Positions 17,865-24,133 of a stretch of DNA of 64,000 nt are shown here, one piece after another. The number at the start of each line of letters is the position of its first letter. Within the stretch, counting starts at the first letter, position 1. The translations under genes were made by a program, and so were the position numbers. Below the pieces are notes generated by a model, which saw only the letters and a list, made by a program, of their open reading frames with translations, had not been told where the DNA came from and did not search any database. This stretch comes from Pseudotabrizicola formosa (GTDB lineage Bacteria; Pseudomonadota; Alphaproteobacteria; Rhodobacterales; Rhodobacteraceae): assembly GCF_002900965.1 (NCBI RefSeq), contig NZ_PJOM01000003.1, positions 496,001 through 560,000 on the forward strand, read 5' to 3'.

Positions 17865-17888
17865 CGGCTCAGGGAGGAGGAGGAGCCG
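17865..17888 (-). repeat. Array hairpin 7
   Basis: 6-bp stem CGGCTC / GAGCCG. Duplicate of hairpin 5, offset 122 bases, with a compensatory pair change at 17869/17884. Confidence 0.9.
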
Positions 17889-17943
17889 TTCGAACTGTGG
17901 TGAGGGTCAAGACCATGCTGGCCATGCCCCCGGAATTTCGGGC

Positions 17944-17977
17944 GCGGCGACCCCAGGGAGGAGGAGGGGGCCGCCGC
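17944..17977 (-). repeat. Array hairpin 6
   Basis: Stem GCGGCG-A-CCCC / GGGG-C-CGCCGC: ten pairs with one A-C mismatch. Same hairpin as number 8. Confidence 0.9.
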
Positions 17978-17986
17978 TGATCCGAC

Positions 17987-18010
17987 CGGCCCAGGGAGGA
18001 GGAGGGGCCG
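17987..18010 (-). repeat. Array hairpin 5
   Basis: 6-bp stem CGGCCC / GGGCCG, extended by CGA/TCG beyond one mismatch. Counterpart of hairpin 7; the two differ by a T-A to C-G exchange in the stem. Confidence 0.9.
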
Positions 18011-18058
18011 TTCGAACTGTGGTGAGGGACAGACCCGCAGGTCACCCTCGAATGATCC

Positions 18059-18093
18059 GCGGCACCCTCAGGGAGGAGGAGAAAGGGTGCCGC
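18059..18093 (-). repeat. Array hairpin 4
   Basis: Perfect 10-bp stem GCGGCACCCT / AGGGTGCCGC with 15-base loop CAGGGAGGAGGAGAA. Confidence 0.92.
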
Positions 18094-18102
18094 TGTTCCG
18101 AC

Positions 18103-18128
18103 CGGTCTCCGGGAGGAGGTAGAGACCG
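18103..18128 (-). repeat. Array hairpin 3
   Basis: Perfect 7-bp stem CGGTCTC / GAGACCG with loop CGGGAGGAGGTA. Between hairpins 2 and 3 a separate small hairpin AGAGC-GTTA-GCTCT lies at 18142-18155. Confidence 0.9.
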
Positions 18129-18165
18129 TCCGTATAACGTAAGAGCGTTAGCTCTGTATTAAAGG

Positions 18166-18199
18166 GCGTCGGCATCAGGGAGGAGGTTGATGCCGACGC
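18166..18199 (-). repeat. Array hairpin 2
   Basis: Perfect 11-bp stem GCGTCGGCATC / GATGCCGACGC with 12-base loop AGGGAGGAGGTT. The longest stem in the array. Confidence 0.92.
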
Positions 18200-18207
18200 T
18201 TTTGCTA

Positions 18208-18236
18208 CGGGCCCCAGGGAGGAGGAGGGGGCCCCG
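18208..18236 (-). repeat. Array hairpin 1 (nearest the DUF1127 gene)
   Basis: CGGGCCCC pairs with GGGGCCCCG (one bulged base) around AGGGAGGAGGAG. It starts 10 bases after the DUF1127 stop. Confidence 0.85.
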
Positions 18237-18245
18237 CAAAGAAAT

Positions 18246-18461
18246 TCACTTGCCGTAGGCAGCCTCGTTGGCCACGCGCGTGATCATGGTGCGGTGAATG
18301 CCCAGATCAGCCAGTTCGCGGTTCGACAGCGCCTGCAGTTCCCGCACGGTCTGTTTGAACACCCGGCGCCGTTCCAGACCGACGCGAATGGTTTTCACAA
18401 TGGCCGCAGCCCGGTCAGCAATACCGTAGGACGCGGTACGCGATGAGTTTACATATGCCAT
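18246..18461 (-). CDS. DUF1127 small protein, CcaF1-like
   Basis: 71 residues, basic, with the DUF1127 core in its second half (RRRVFKQTVRELQALSNREL, then ADLGIHRTMI). In R. sphaeroides the DUF1127 protein encoded just ahead of the CcsR RNAs (CcaF1) binds RNA and helps their maturation; same position and same strand here make this the probable counterpart. GAGAGG lies about 10 bases before ATG 18461. A heat-shock-sigma-like promoter sits about 60 bases upstream of the start. DUF1127 proteins have many paralogues, so the link rests mainly on context. Confidence 0.9.
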   Translation of the reverse strand: MAYVNSSRTASYGIADRAAAIVKTIRVGLERRRVFKQTVRELQALSNRELADLGIHRTMITRVANEAAYGK

Positions 18462-18519
18462 AGCTGTTTAGCCTCTCGATTTCGGTTCGGTTGCAGCGTT
18501 CTGCCGCTTTGTTAGGGGT

Positions 18520-18548
18520 AACATGGGGCAAATGCTGCATCTGCACAA
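18520..18548 (-). promoter_or_regulatory. RpoH-like promoter of the DUF1127/sRNA array unit
   Basis: On the minus strand TTGTGC (18543-18548), 14 bases, then CCCCATGTT (18520-18528). The -10 fits the sigma-32 form CCCCATnT and the spacing is right; the -35 is only TTG plus. R. sphaeroides transcribes its CcsR locus from RpoHI/RpoHII promoters, which agrees. Confidence 0.6.
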
Positions 18549-18717
18549 TAGGGCGGTTGCGCAATGCTGCCATGCAGAACCCGCATGGCTTAACGTCACA
18601 GAAACGTCATTATTTACAGCATCTTCGCGCAAATTTTGAGCGTTTGGTCAAGCAATCCTTGAGCTTTCGTGCAAAGATCGCAACTGTGCTGCAAGGACAG
18701 GCAAAAGGAAAACAACC

Positions 18718-19803
18718 ATGGGTGTCTCGCGCGAAACGGTGATGGCGGCGCTGGCCGGAATCGCCCTGCCCGGCGGCGGAAACCTTGTGTCGCAAGACAT
18801 GATCCGGGCGCTGACCATCGACGATGCCGAGGCCGGGGCAACCGTGCGATTCGTGATCGAGGCTGCGAGCCCGGAGGCGGCGCGTCAGATGTCCGCTGTG
18901 CAGGCACAGGCCGAGGTTGCCTTGCGCGCGCTGCCCGGTGTGGTGGCCGTACAGGCTGTCACCACCGCCCACGGCCCTGCCACCAAGCCTGCAGCCCCCA
19001 GCCTGAAGATCGGCCAGCACCCGACACCGCAGCAGGGCGGGCCGCAAAAGCTGACCGGAATCGACCGGATCATTGCCATTGGCTCGGGCAAAGGGGGGGT
19101 GGGCAAATCCACGGTCTCGTCAAACCTCGCCGTGGCCCTTGCCCGGCAAGGCCGCCGCGTCGGCCTGCTGGATGCCGATATCTATGGCCCCAGTCAGCCG
19201 CGCATGATGGGGGTCAACCGCCGCCCCGCCAGCCCCGATGGCAAGATCATCGAACCGGTCATTGCCCATGGTGTCACCATGATGTCCTTGGGCCTGATGC
19301 TCAAGGCGGATGAGGCCGTGATCTGGCGCGGTCCGATGATCATGGGCGCGTTGCAGCAACTGCTCACGCAGGTGGCCTGGGGAGAGCTGGACATCCTGCT
19401 GATCGACCTGCCCCCCGGCACCGGTGACATCCAGCTGACCCTGTGCCAGCGCACGCAACTGACCGGCGCCATCGTTGTGTCAACTCCGCAGGACGTGGCG
19501 CTGCTGGATGCGCGCAAGGCACTGGATATGTTCCTCAAGCTTAAAACCCCTGTGCTCGGCCTGATCGAAAACATGTCGACCTTCTGCTGTCCCAACTGCG
19601 GACATGAGACGCAGATCTTTGGCCATGGCGGGGTCAAGGCCGATGCCGCCCGGCTCGATCTGCCCTTCCTGGGGGAATTGCCGCTGACCCTTGCCGTGCG
19701 CGAGGCCGGCGACTCCGGCACCCCCATCGCCGCCACCGATGCGCCAGAGGCAGAGGCCTATGCCCGGCTTGCCCACCGCCTGATCGCCGGCGGCATGGCG
19801 TGA
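18718..19803 (+). CDS. mrp: Mrp/ApbC-type Fe-S cluster carrier ATPase
   Basis: P-loop scaffold of 361 residues that binds an Fe-S cluster and passes it to apoproteins. An N-terminal MIP18-like (DUF59) domain (residues 1-85) leads to the deviant Walker [11 protein letters not shown] at 122-131, then [31 protein letters not shown] and the cluster motif CPNC near 282-285. ATG 18718 fits the family; a purine-rich AGGAAAAC precedes it. Monocistronic, divergent from the DUF1127 unit. A 10-bp stem-loop follows it. Confidence 0.94.
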   Translation: MGVSRETVMAALAGIALPGGGNLVSQDMIRALTIDDAEAGATVRFVIEAASPEAARQMSAVQAQAEVALRALPGVVAVQAVTTAHGPATKPAAPSLKIGQHPTPQQGGPQKLTGIDRIIAIGSGKGGVGKSTVSSNLAVALARQGRRVGLLDADIYGPSQPRMMGVNRRPASPDGKIIEPVIAHGVTMMSLGLMLKADEAVIWRGPMIMGALQQLLTQVAWGELDILLIDLPPGTGDIQLTLCQRTQLTGAIVVSTPQDVALLDARKALDMFLKLKTPVLGLIENMSTFCCPNCGHETQIFGHGGVKADAARLDLPFLGELPLTLAVREAGDSGTPIAATDAPEAEAYARLAHRLIAGGMA

Positions 19804-19830
19804 CCGGCCTGCTGGGGTGAAGCCTGCACC

Positions 19831-19854
19831 GGGACGGGGTGGGACGATCCGGGA
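19831..19854. promoter_or_regulatory. Three GGGAC boxes at exact 10-bp spacing
   Basis: GGGAC begins at 19831, 19841 and 19851. This is the spacing of MraZ operators, but it lies 600 bases before mraZ, right behind mrp. Further GGGA pairs at 10-bp spacing begin at 19883/19893 and 19996/20006. Confidence 0.4.
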
Positions 19855-19894
19855 CCGCCCGTTCACGCCGAATCACAGAACCGGGATTTTCTGG

Positions 19895-19920
19895 GAAACC
19901 GGGGTGAAAACCCCGGTTTC
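19895..19920 (+). terminator. Stem-loop after mrp, possible terminator
   Basis: Perfect 10-bp stem GAAACCGGGG / CCCCGGTTTC with loop TGAAAA. The downstream tract TGGCATTTCAT is only mildly T-rich, so termination is likely but not certain. Confidence 0.6.
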
Positions 19921-20034
19921 TGGCATTTCATGGTGATCTTCCTGTCACAAAAGGCCAATTTCCATCCTGTGCCGCAAAATAGTTGGCGGGTGGCCGGGAA
20001 ACGGCGGGAAAATCTGTCCTCACTATATATAGCG

Positions 20035-20060
20035 TTCACGTGGACGTGATTGCCTATAGT
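20035..20060 (+). promoter_or_regulatory. Possible dcw cluster promoter
   Basis: TATAGT at 20055-20060 is the best -10 in the region; TTCACG at 20035 is a poor -35 with short spacing (14). Offered only as the most likely place of initiation, about 55 bases before the MraZ boxes. Confidence 0.3.
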
Positions 20061-20114
20061 TTGCTGAAATCTTTGCATTCATGCCGCTAGATGCTGTTCC
20101 AAACCCGCCACGCC

Positions 20115-20178
20115 GCCCTGATTGTCCCGGTCGCGCCCAAAAATTCCCGTTGCTTCCCAGATCATCCCATGGCATCCC
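20115..20178 (+). promoter_or_regulatory. MraZ operator: seven boxes at 10-bp spacing
   Basis: The triplet CCC preceded by T or G starts at 20116, 20126, 20136, 20146, 20156, 20166 and 20176, a perfect 10-bp period over seven turns. On the minus strand this is GGGA or GGGC every 10 bases. E. coli MraZ binds TGGGN boxes with the same period ahead of its own gene, so this is very probably the autorepression site of the dcw cluster. Confidence 0.75.
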
Positions 20179-20352
20179 TTGGTCATCGAAACGGGCAGTA
20201 CGAACAGCAGCGGCAGCTTCAAGACCGCAAACAGGCGAAACAGTCAGGCTTCATACAGGCAACCCCGTTTAGACAAACAGATCCGGCGCGCGAGCGAGCA
20301 GACATCTCCCCCAGGTGGCGCGCGTAGCTGGACGCCCAGCGATGGGACAGGC

Positions 20353-20386
20353 GGCGGATCGAGCAGTGGCAGCAGCTCGGTCCGCC
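20353..20386 (+). terminator. Strong hairpin before mraZ, probable leader terminator
   Basis: GGCGGATCGAGC pairs with GCTCGGTCCGCC (12 pairs, one G-T) around a 10-base loop; GTATTCATTTCT follows. It could end the leader RNA and let only part of the transcripts enter the dcw cluster. Confidence 0.65.
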
Positions 20387-20453
20387 GTATTCATTTCTGG
20401 CCCCCGCAACGGGGTCACCTCGACGGAAAGGGACGGGCGAAAGCTCAGGCAAT

Positions 20454-20966
20454 ATGTCGGACATGTTTCGCGGTGAATACTACCAGAAGGTAGATTCCAA
20501 GGCCCGGGTTTTGATCCCGGCACCGTTCCGACGTGTCCTCGATGCCGGCGATCCCCGCACATCCGACACCCCCCGCACCCGCATGATCATCGTTTATGGT
20601 GGCAAGAACCGCCAGTTCTGCGACTGCTATTCGATGGCAGGGGCCGATGCGCTGGCCCGCTGGGTCGAAACCATTCCCTTGGGCAGCAAAGACCGGATCA
20701 AGGCCGAACGTGACCTGATCACCCGCTCTGCCACCGTCGAAATCGACGATGATGGCCGCATCGTCCTGCCCGGACCGGTGCGCGAAAAGCTGGGGATCAC
20801 GCCCGACATGATCAAGGAAGGCGTCGAATCCGCCCTGGCCGGTGCGACCGACCGTTTTTCGCTGTGGCGCGCCGATGCCTACCGCGACGTCTTCGGCGAT
20901 GATGATGAGGACGATGACGGCGAAGATGCGCTTGCGGTGGTTGGCCGTTATCCAAAGGTCGGGTGA
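20454..20966 (+). CDS. mraZ: Transcriptional regulator MraZ
   Basis: DNA-binding repressor of its own dcw operon, 170 residues, active as a ring-shaped oligomer. Two AbrB-like half-domains: [20 protein letters not shown] near 4-23 and [21 protein letters not shown] near 93-113. The C-terminal tail is unusually acidic ([11 protein letters not shown]). It is the first gene of the division and cell-wall cluster. The stop overlaps the rsmH start by one base (TGATG). The likely operator is 275 bases upstream. Confidence 0.96.
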   Translation: MSDMFRGEYYQKVDSKARVLIPAPFRRVLDAGDPRTSDTPRTRMIIVYGGKNRQFCDCYSMAGADALARWVETIPLGSKDRIKAERDLITRSATVEIDDDGRIVLPGPVREKLGITPDMIKEGVESALAGATDRFSLWRADAYRDVFGDDDEDDDGEDALAVVGRYPKVG

Positions 20967-21970
20967 TGACAGAGGCAGGCGATCAGCAACAGGGTCGCGC
21001 CCCGCATATCCCGGTGCTTTTGCGCCCCATTCTGGACCTGTGCGCGCCCATCGGCGGGGTGTGGCTGGATGGCACCTTCGGGGCAGGGGGCTATGCCCGC
21101 GCCCTGCTGGAGGCCGGGGCCGATGTCATCGGCGTCGACCGCGACCCGATGGCGCTGGACATGGCGCAAAGCTGGCGTGGCAGCTATGGCGACCGGCTGA
21201 CGCTGGTGGCGGGCACCTTTTCGAGCCTCGACCAATATGCCCCCAAACCGCTTGACGGTGTGGTGCTGGATCTGGGCGTCAGCTCGATGCAGCTCGATCA
21301 GGCCGAGCGCGGGTTTTCCTTCATGAAAGACGGCCCGCTCGACATGCGGATGTCGCAAGATGGCCCCTCTGCCGCCGATCTGGTGAACACGGCCGATGAA
21401 ACCCGTATCGCCGATATCCTGTACCACTACGGCGAGGAACGCGCCTCGCGCCGCATTGCCAGATCCATCGTCGAACACCGCGCCCGGGCCCCCATCGAGA
21501 CCACCCTGCAACTGGCTGAAATCGTTGCCCGCTGCCTGCCGCGCCCCAAACCCGGCCAAAGCCATCCGGCCACCCGCAGCTTTCAGGCCATCCGCATTGC
21601 CGTTAACACCGAATTCACCGAACTGGCCGAAGGGCTGATGGCGGCGGAACGCGCGCTCAAACCCGGCGGGTTGCTGGCCGTGGTCAGCTTTCACAGCCTG
21701 GAAGACCGCATCGTCAAGCGCTTCTTCCAGCTGGCCTCGGGCACCGAAGCCAATGCCAACCGTTATGCGCCGCAAACCGCGCTGAACACCGCGCGGTTCG
21801 ACATCGTGACCAAACGTGCCGTTGGCCCTGATGACGCCGAGCTTGCCGAAAACCCGCGCGCGCGGTCGGCCAAGCTGCGCATCGGGCGTCGCACCACGGC
21901 CCCGGCCCAAAGCCTTGATCCGTCAGAGCTTGGCCTGCCAGAACCGCCCCAGAAGAAAGGACGCCGCTGA
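20966..21970 (+). CDS. rsmH: 16S rRNA (cytosine1402-N4)-methyltransferase
   Basis: SAM-dependent enzyme (former MraW), 334 residues. The SAM site reads [19 protein letters not shown] followed by GVDRD; later [21 protein letters not shown] and [16 protein letters not shown] are fully typical. A GTG one codon earlier (20963) is possible, but ATG 20966 makes the normal one-base coupling to mraZ. The end overlaps ftsL by one base. Confidence 0.96.
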   Translation: MTEAGDQQQGRAPHIPVLLRPILDLCAPIGGVWLDGTFGAGGYARALLEAGADVIGVDRDPMALDMAQSWRGSYGDRLTLVAGTFSSLDQYAPKPLDGVVLDLGVSSMQLDQAERGFSFMKDGPLDMRMSQDGPSAADLVNTADETRIADILYHYGEERASRRIARSIVEHRARAPIETTLQLAEIVARCLPRPKPGQSHPATRSFQAIRIAVNTEFTELAEGLMAAERALKPGGLLAVVSFHSLEDRIVKRFFQLASGTEANANRYAPQTALNTARFDIVTKRAVGPDDAELAENPRARSAKLRIGRRTTAPAQSLDPSELGLPEPPQKKGRR

Positions 21971-22332
21971 TGCGCCCCGTCATCTATGTTCTGACCTTCA
22001 TTGCCGTGCTGGGCCTTGGGTTCTGGGCCTACCGCGAACATTATGATACGCGGCAAGCCCTGCGTGACGTGTCCGGCCTGAACGCTGAAATCGCCAGCCT
22101 GCGTGAGGCGCTTGCCCTGCAGCGCGCCGAATGGGCCTATCTCAACCGGCCCGACCGTTTGCGCGAACTGGCCTCGCTCAACTTCGAACGTCTGGGCCTG
22201 ATGCCGCTGGAACCCACGCAATTTGGCGATGCCGCCAATCTGTCTTACCCGGCGGTCGAGGAATTCTTCGGCGATATCAACAATTCGGTCATGGTGACCG
22301 GCCAGTTGAACCCAGAGGAGGAACCGCTGTGA
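21970..22332 (+). CDS. ftsL: Cell division protein FtsL
   Basis: Bitopic septal protein of 120 residues: a membrane helix at about 3-21, then a periplasmic heptad segment (TRQALRDVSGLNAEIASLRE), then the conserved PDRLRELASLNFERLGLMPL. It works with FtsB and FtsQ to activate FtsW and FtsI. Identified by position and layout, as FtsL sequences vary. Its stop overlaps the ftsI GTG. Confidence 0.9.
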   Translation: MRPVIYVLTFIAVLGLGFWAYREHYDTRQALRDVSGLNAEIASLREALALQRAEWAYLNRPDRLRELASLNFERLGLMPLEPTQFGDAANLSYPAVEEFFGDINNSVMVTGQLNPEEEPL

Positions 22333-24122
22333 CCCGCACCCCCCTCCGCCCGCTTGCCCGCATTCTCAAGGCCCGCGCTCAGGGCGAAAACCCCGATGTG
22401 ATCGAGCGCGAAAACCTGCGCCTGCGCCATGAACAGCAGCGCGACGCGTCACGCAACCGCGCCGAGGTGCGGCTGCTGATCCTTGGCTTTGCCTTCTTTG
22501 TGGCGTTTTCGGCCATCGGGGCGCGCATGGGCATTGTCGCCACCACCGAAGCCGCCGAGCCGCGCTCTTTTGCATCGGGCGCAGAAATCCTTGCCCAACG
22601 CGCCGATATCACTGACCGCAACGGTCGGGTGCTGGCAACAAACATGCTGACCCATGCGCTTTATGCGCATCCGAAAGACATGGTGGACCCGGCCCGCGTC
22701 GCAGGTGAACTGGCTGCGATCTTCCCCGAGATGAACGCCGAAGACCTGACCCGCCGCTTCACCGATGGCCGCAGCTTCATGTGGCTGCGCAAGGTGCTGT
22801 CGCCCGAACAGATGCAGGCCGTGCACGACATCGGCGATCCGGGCCTGTTGTTCGGCCCGCGCGAGATGCGGCTGTATCCCAACGGCCAGCTTGCCGCGCA
22901 TGTGCTGGGCGGTACCTCTTTCGGGGCCGAAGGCGTTCATTCTGCTGAAGTCATCGGCACTGCCGGGGTCGAGCGCGCGCTTGACGCCCGGTTGCGTGAC
23001 CCCGCCCTGTCGGCCACACCGCTGGAACTGTCCATCGACCTGACGGTGCAGGCGGCTGTCGAAGAGATTCTCGACGCCGGCATCACCATGATGAACGCCA
23101 AGGGCGGCGCCGCCATCATCATGGATGTACGCACCGGCGAGCTGTTGTCACTCGCCAGCCTTCCGGCCTTCGACCCCAACAACCGGCCCAACCCTGTGCT
23201 GCCCAAGGATGCCGAACCCGGCGACAGCCCGCTGTTCAACCGCGCGGTGCAGGGGGTGTACGAACTGGGCTCCACCTTCAAGATCTTCACAACGGCACAG
23301 GCGATGGAACTGGGCCTCGTCGGCCCCGATACCATGGTAGATGCCGATGCGCCGATGCGCTGGGGCAGACATCTGATCAAGGAATTTCAGGGCAAGAACT
23401 ATGGACCGCTGGCATCGGTCACCGATGTGATCGTGAAGTCGTCGAATGTCGGCACCGCGCGGCTGGCGCTTCAGATCGGCGGATTGCGCCAGCAAGCCTT
23501 CCTCAAATCCTTGGGCTTTTTCGATGCGACGCCGGTGGAACTGACCGAAGCGCCGGGGGCCAAACCGCTTTTGCCCGCGCGATGGCCCGATATCGTGACC
23601 ATCACCACATCCTATGGCCATGGCATGTCGGCCAGCCCGCTGCACCTGGCAACCGCTTATGCGACCATCGCCAACGGGGGAATCACCGTAAAGCCGACGC
23701 TGGTGAAACAGACCGGTCCGCGCCCCGGCGTGCGGGTGATGCGCGAAGACGTGGCGAAAGAGTCGGTGATGATGCTGCGCAAGGTCGTGACCGAAGGCAC
23801 CGCCAGCTTGGCCGAAGTGCCGGGCTATGAGGTCGCAGGCAAGACCGGCACCGCCGACAAGCCAAAGCGGACGGGCGGCTATTACAAAGACAAGGTGATC
23901 AACACCTTCGCTTCGGTCTTCCCGGCCTCCGACCCGCGCTATGTGGTGCTTGTCACGCTGGATGAACCGGTGGAAACCTCGGGCACCGAACCCCGCCGCA
24001 CCGCAGGGTGGACCGCCGTTCCGGTTGCAGCCGAGATCACAAGGCGCATTGCCCCGCTGCTGGATATCCGGCCGGTGGTTGAAGCGCCCCCCCTTGATCA
24101 GCTAACAGCCGTCCGGAACTAG
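22329..24122 (+). CDS. ftsI: Septal peptidoglycan transpeptidase FtsI (PBP3)
   Basis: Class B penicillin-binding protein of 597 residues that crosslinks septal peptidoglycan with FtsW. Membrane anchor near 48-70; dimerisation domain; transpeptidase with Ser315-x-x-Lys318 (GSTFK), Ser371-Ser-Asn373, and Lys505-Thr-Gly507. The start is GTG 22329, overlapping the ftsL stop as GTGA; the open frame reaches further up inside ftsL and is discounted. murE follows after 11 bases. Confidence 0.96.
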   Translation: MTRTPLRPLARILKARAQGENPDVIERENLRLRHEQQRDASRNRAEVRLLILGFAFFVAFSAIGARMGIVATTEAAEPRSFASGAEILAQRADITDRNGRVLATNMLTHALYAHPKDMVDPARVAGELAAIFPEMNAEDLTRRFTDGRSFMWLRKVLSPEQMQAVHDIGDPGLLFGPREMRLYPNGQLAAHVLGGTSFGAEGVHSAEVIGTAGVERALDARLRDPALSATPLELSIDLTVQAAVEEILDAGITMMNAKGGAAIIMDVRTGELLSLASLPAFDPNNRPNPVLPKDAEPGDSPLFNRAVQGVYELGSTFKIFTTAQAMELGLVGPDTMVDADAPMRWGRHLIKEFQGKNYGPLASVTDVIVKSSNVGTARLALQIGGLRQQAFLKSLGFFDATPVELTEAPGAKPLLPARWPDIVTITTSYGHGMSASPLHLATAYATIANGGITVKPTLVKQTGPRPGVRVMREDVAKESVMMLRKVVTEGTASLAEVPGYEVAGKTGTADKPKRTGGYYKDKVINTFASVFPASDPRYVVLVTLDEPVETSGTEPRRTAGWTAVPVAAEITRRIAPLLDIRPVVEAPPLDQLTAVRN

Positions 24123-24133
24123 GGGGACATGAC

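Larger units (their letters stand above)
17812..18028. repeat. 122-bp tandem duplication inside the array
   Basis: 17812-17906 and 17934-18028 are 95 bases long and differ at only four positions. Each unit holds one long and one short hairpin plus the linker GTTCGAACTGTGGTGAGGG. Two of the four differences restore a base pair. Confidence 0.92.
17621..18240 (-). ncRNA. Twelve-copy CcsR/cuckoo-like sRNA array
   Basis: Twelve hairpins in about 620 bases, read here on the minus strand, downstream of the DUF1127 gene. Every copy shows GGGAGGAGG on + (CCUCCUCCC in the RNA) in the loop; stems range from 4 to 11 bp and differ fully in sequence. Known: in R. sphaeroides the DUF1127 gene RSP_6037 (CcaF1) is co-transcribed with four such stress-induced RNAs, CcsR1-4, cut out by RNase E, and the wider alphaproteobacterial family has been called cuckoo RNAs. 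Inferred: the same system here with about three times as many copies. The loop resembles the anti-Shine-Dalgarno end of 16S rRNA, so pairing with ribosome-binding sites is likely. The direction rests on the DUF1127 gene and its promoter. Confidence 0.88.
20060..20400 (+). ncRNA. mraZ leader RNA, possible UpsM counterpart
   Basis: The 650 bases between mrp and mraZ hold no convincing gene. In R. sphaeroides the mraZ leader yields an abundant RNase E-cut sRNA, UpsM, that ends at a terminator before mraZ. Here a strong 12-bp hairpin sits at 20353-20386, 67 bases before the mraZ start, in the matching position. The RNA boundaries are guesses; no sequence comparison with UpsM could be made. Confidence 0.5.

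Noticed and set aside
17621-18240. CRISPR array
   Set aside because: The shared part is only about 12 bases, spacing is irregular, and the flanks are inverted arms of hairpins rather than unique spacers; no cas genes are nearby.
17621-18240. G-quadruplex series on the + strand
   Set aside because: The G-rich runs could fold as quadruplexes, but the paired arms and the compensatory change are explained by hairpins.
20081-20493. Small open frames in the mraZ leader
   Set aside because: They overlap the phased boxes and terminator hairpin, have no ribosome sites and match no family.
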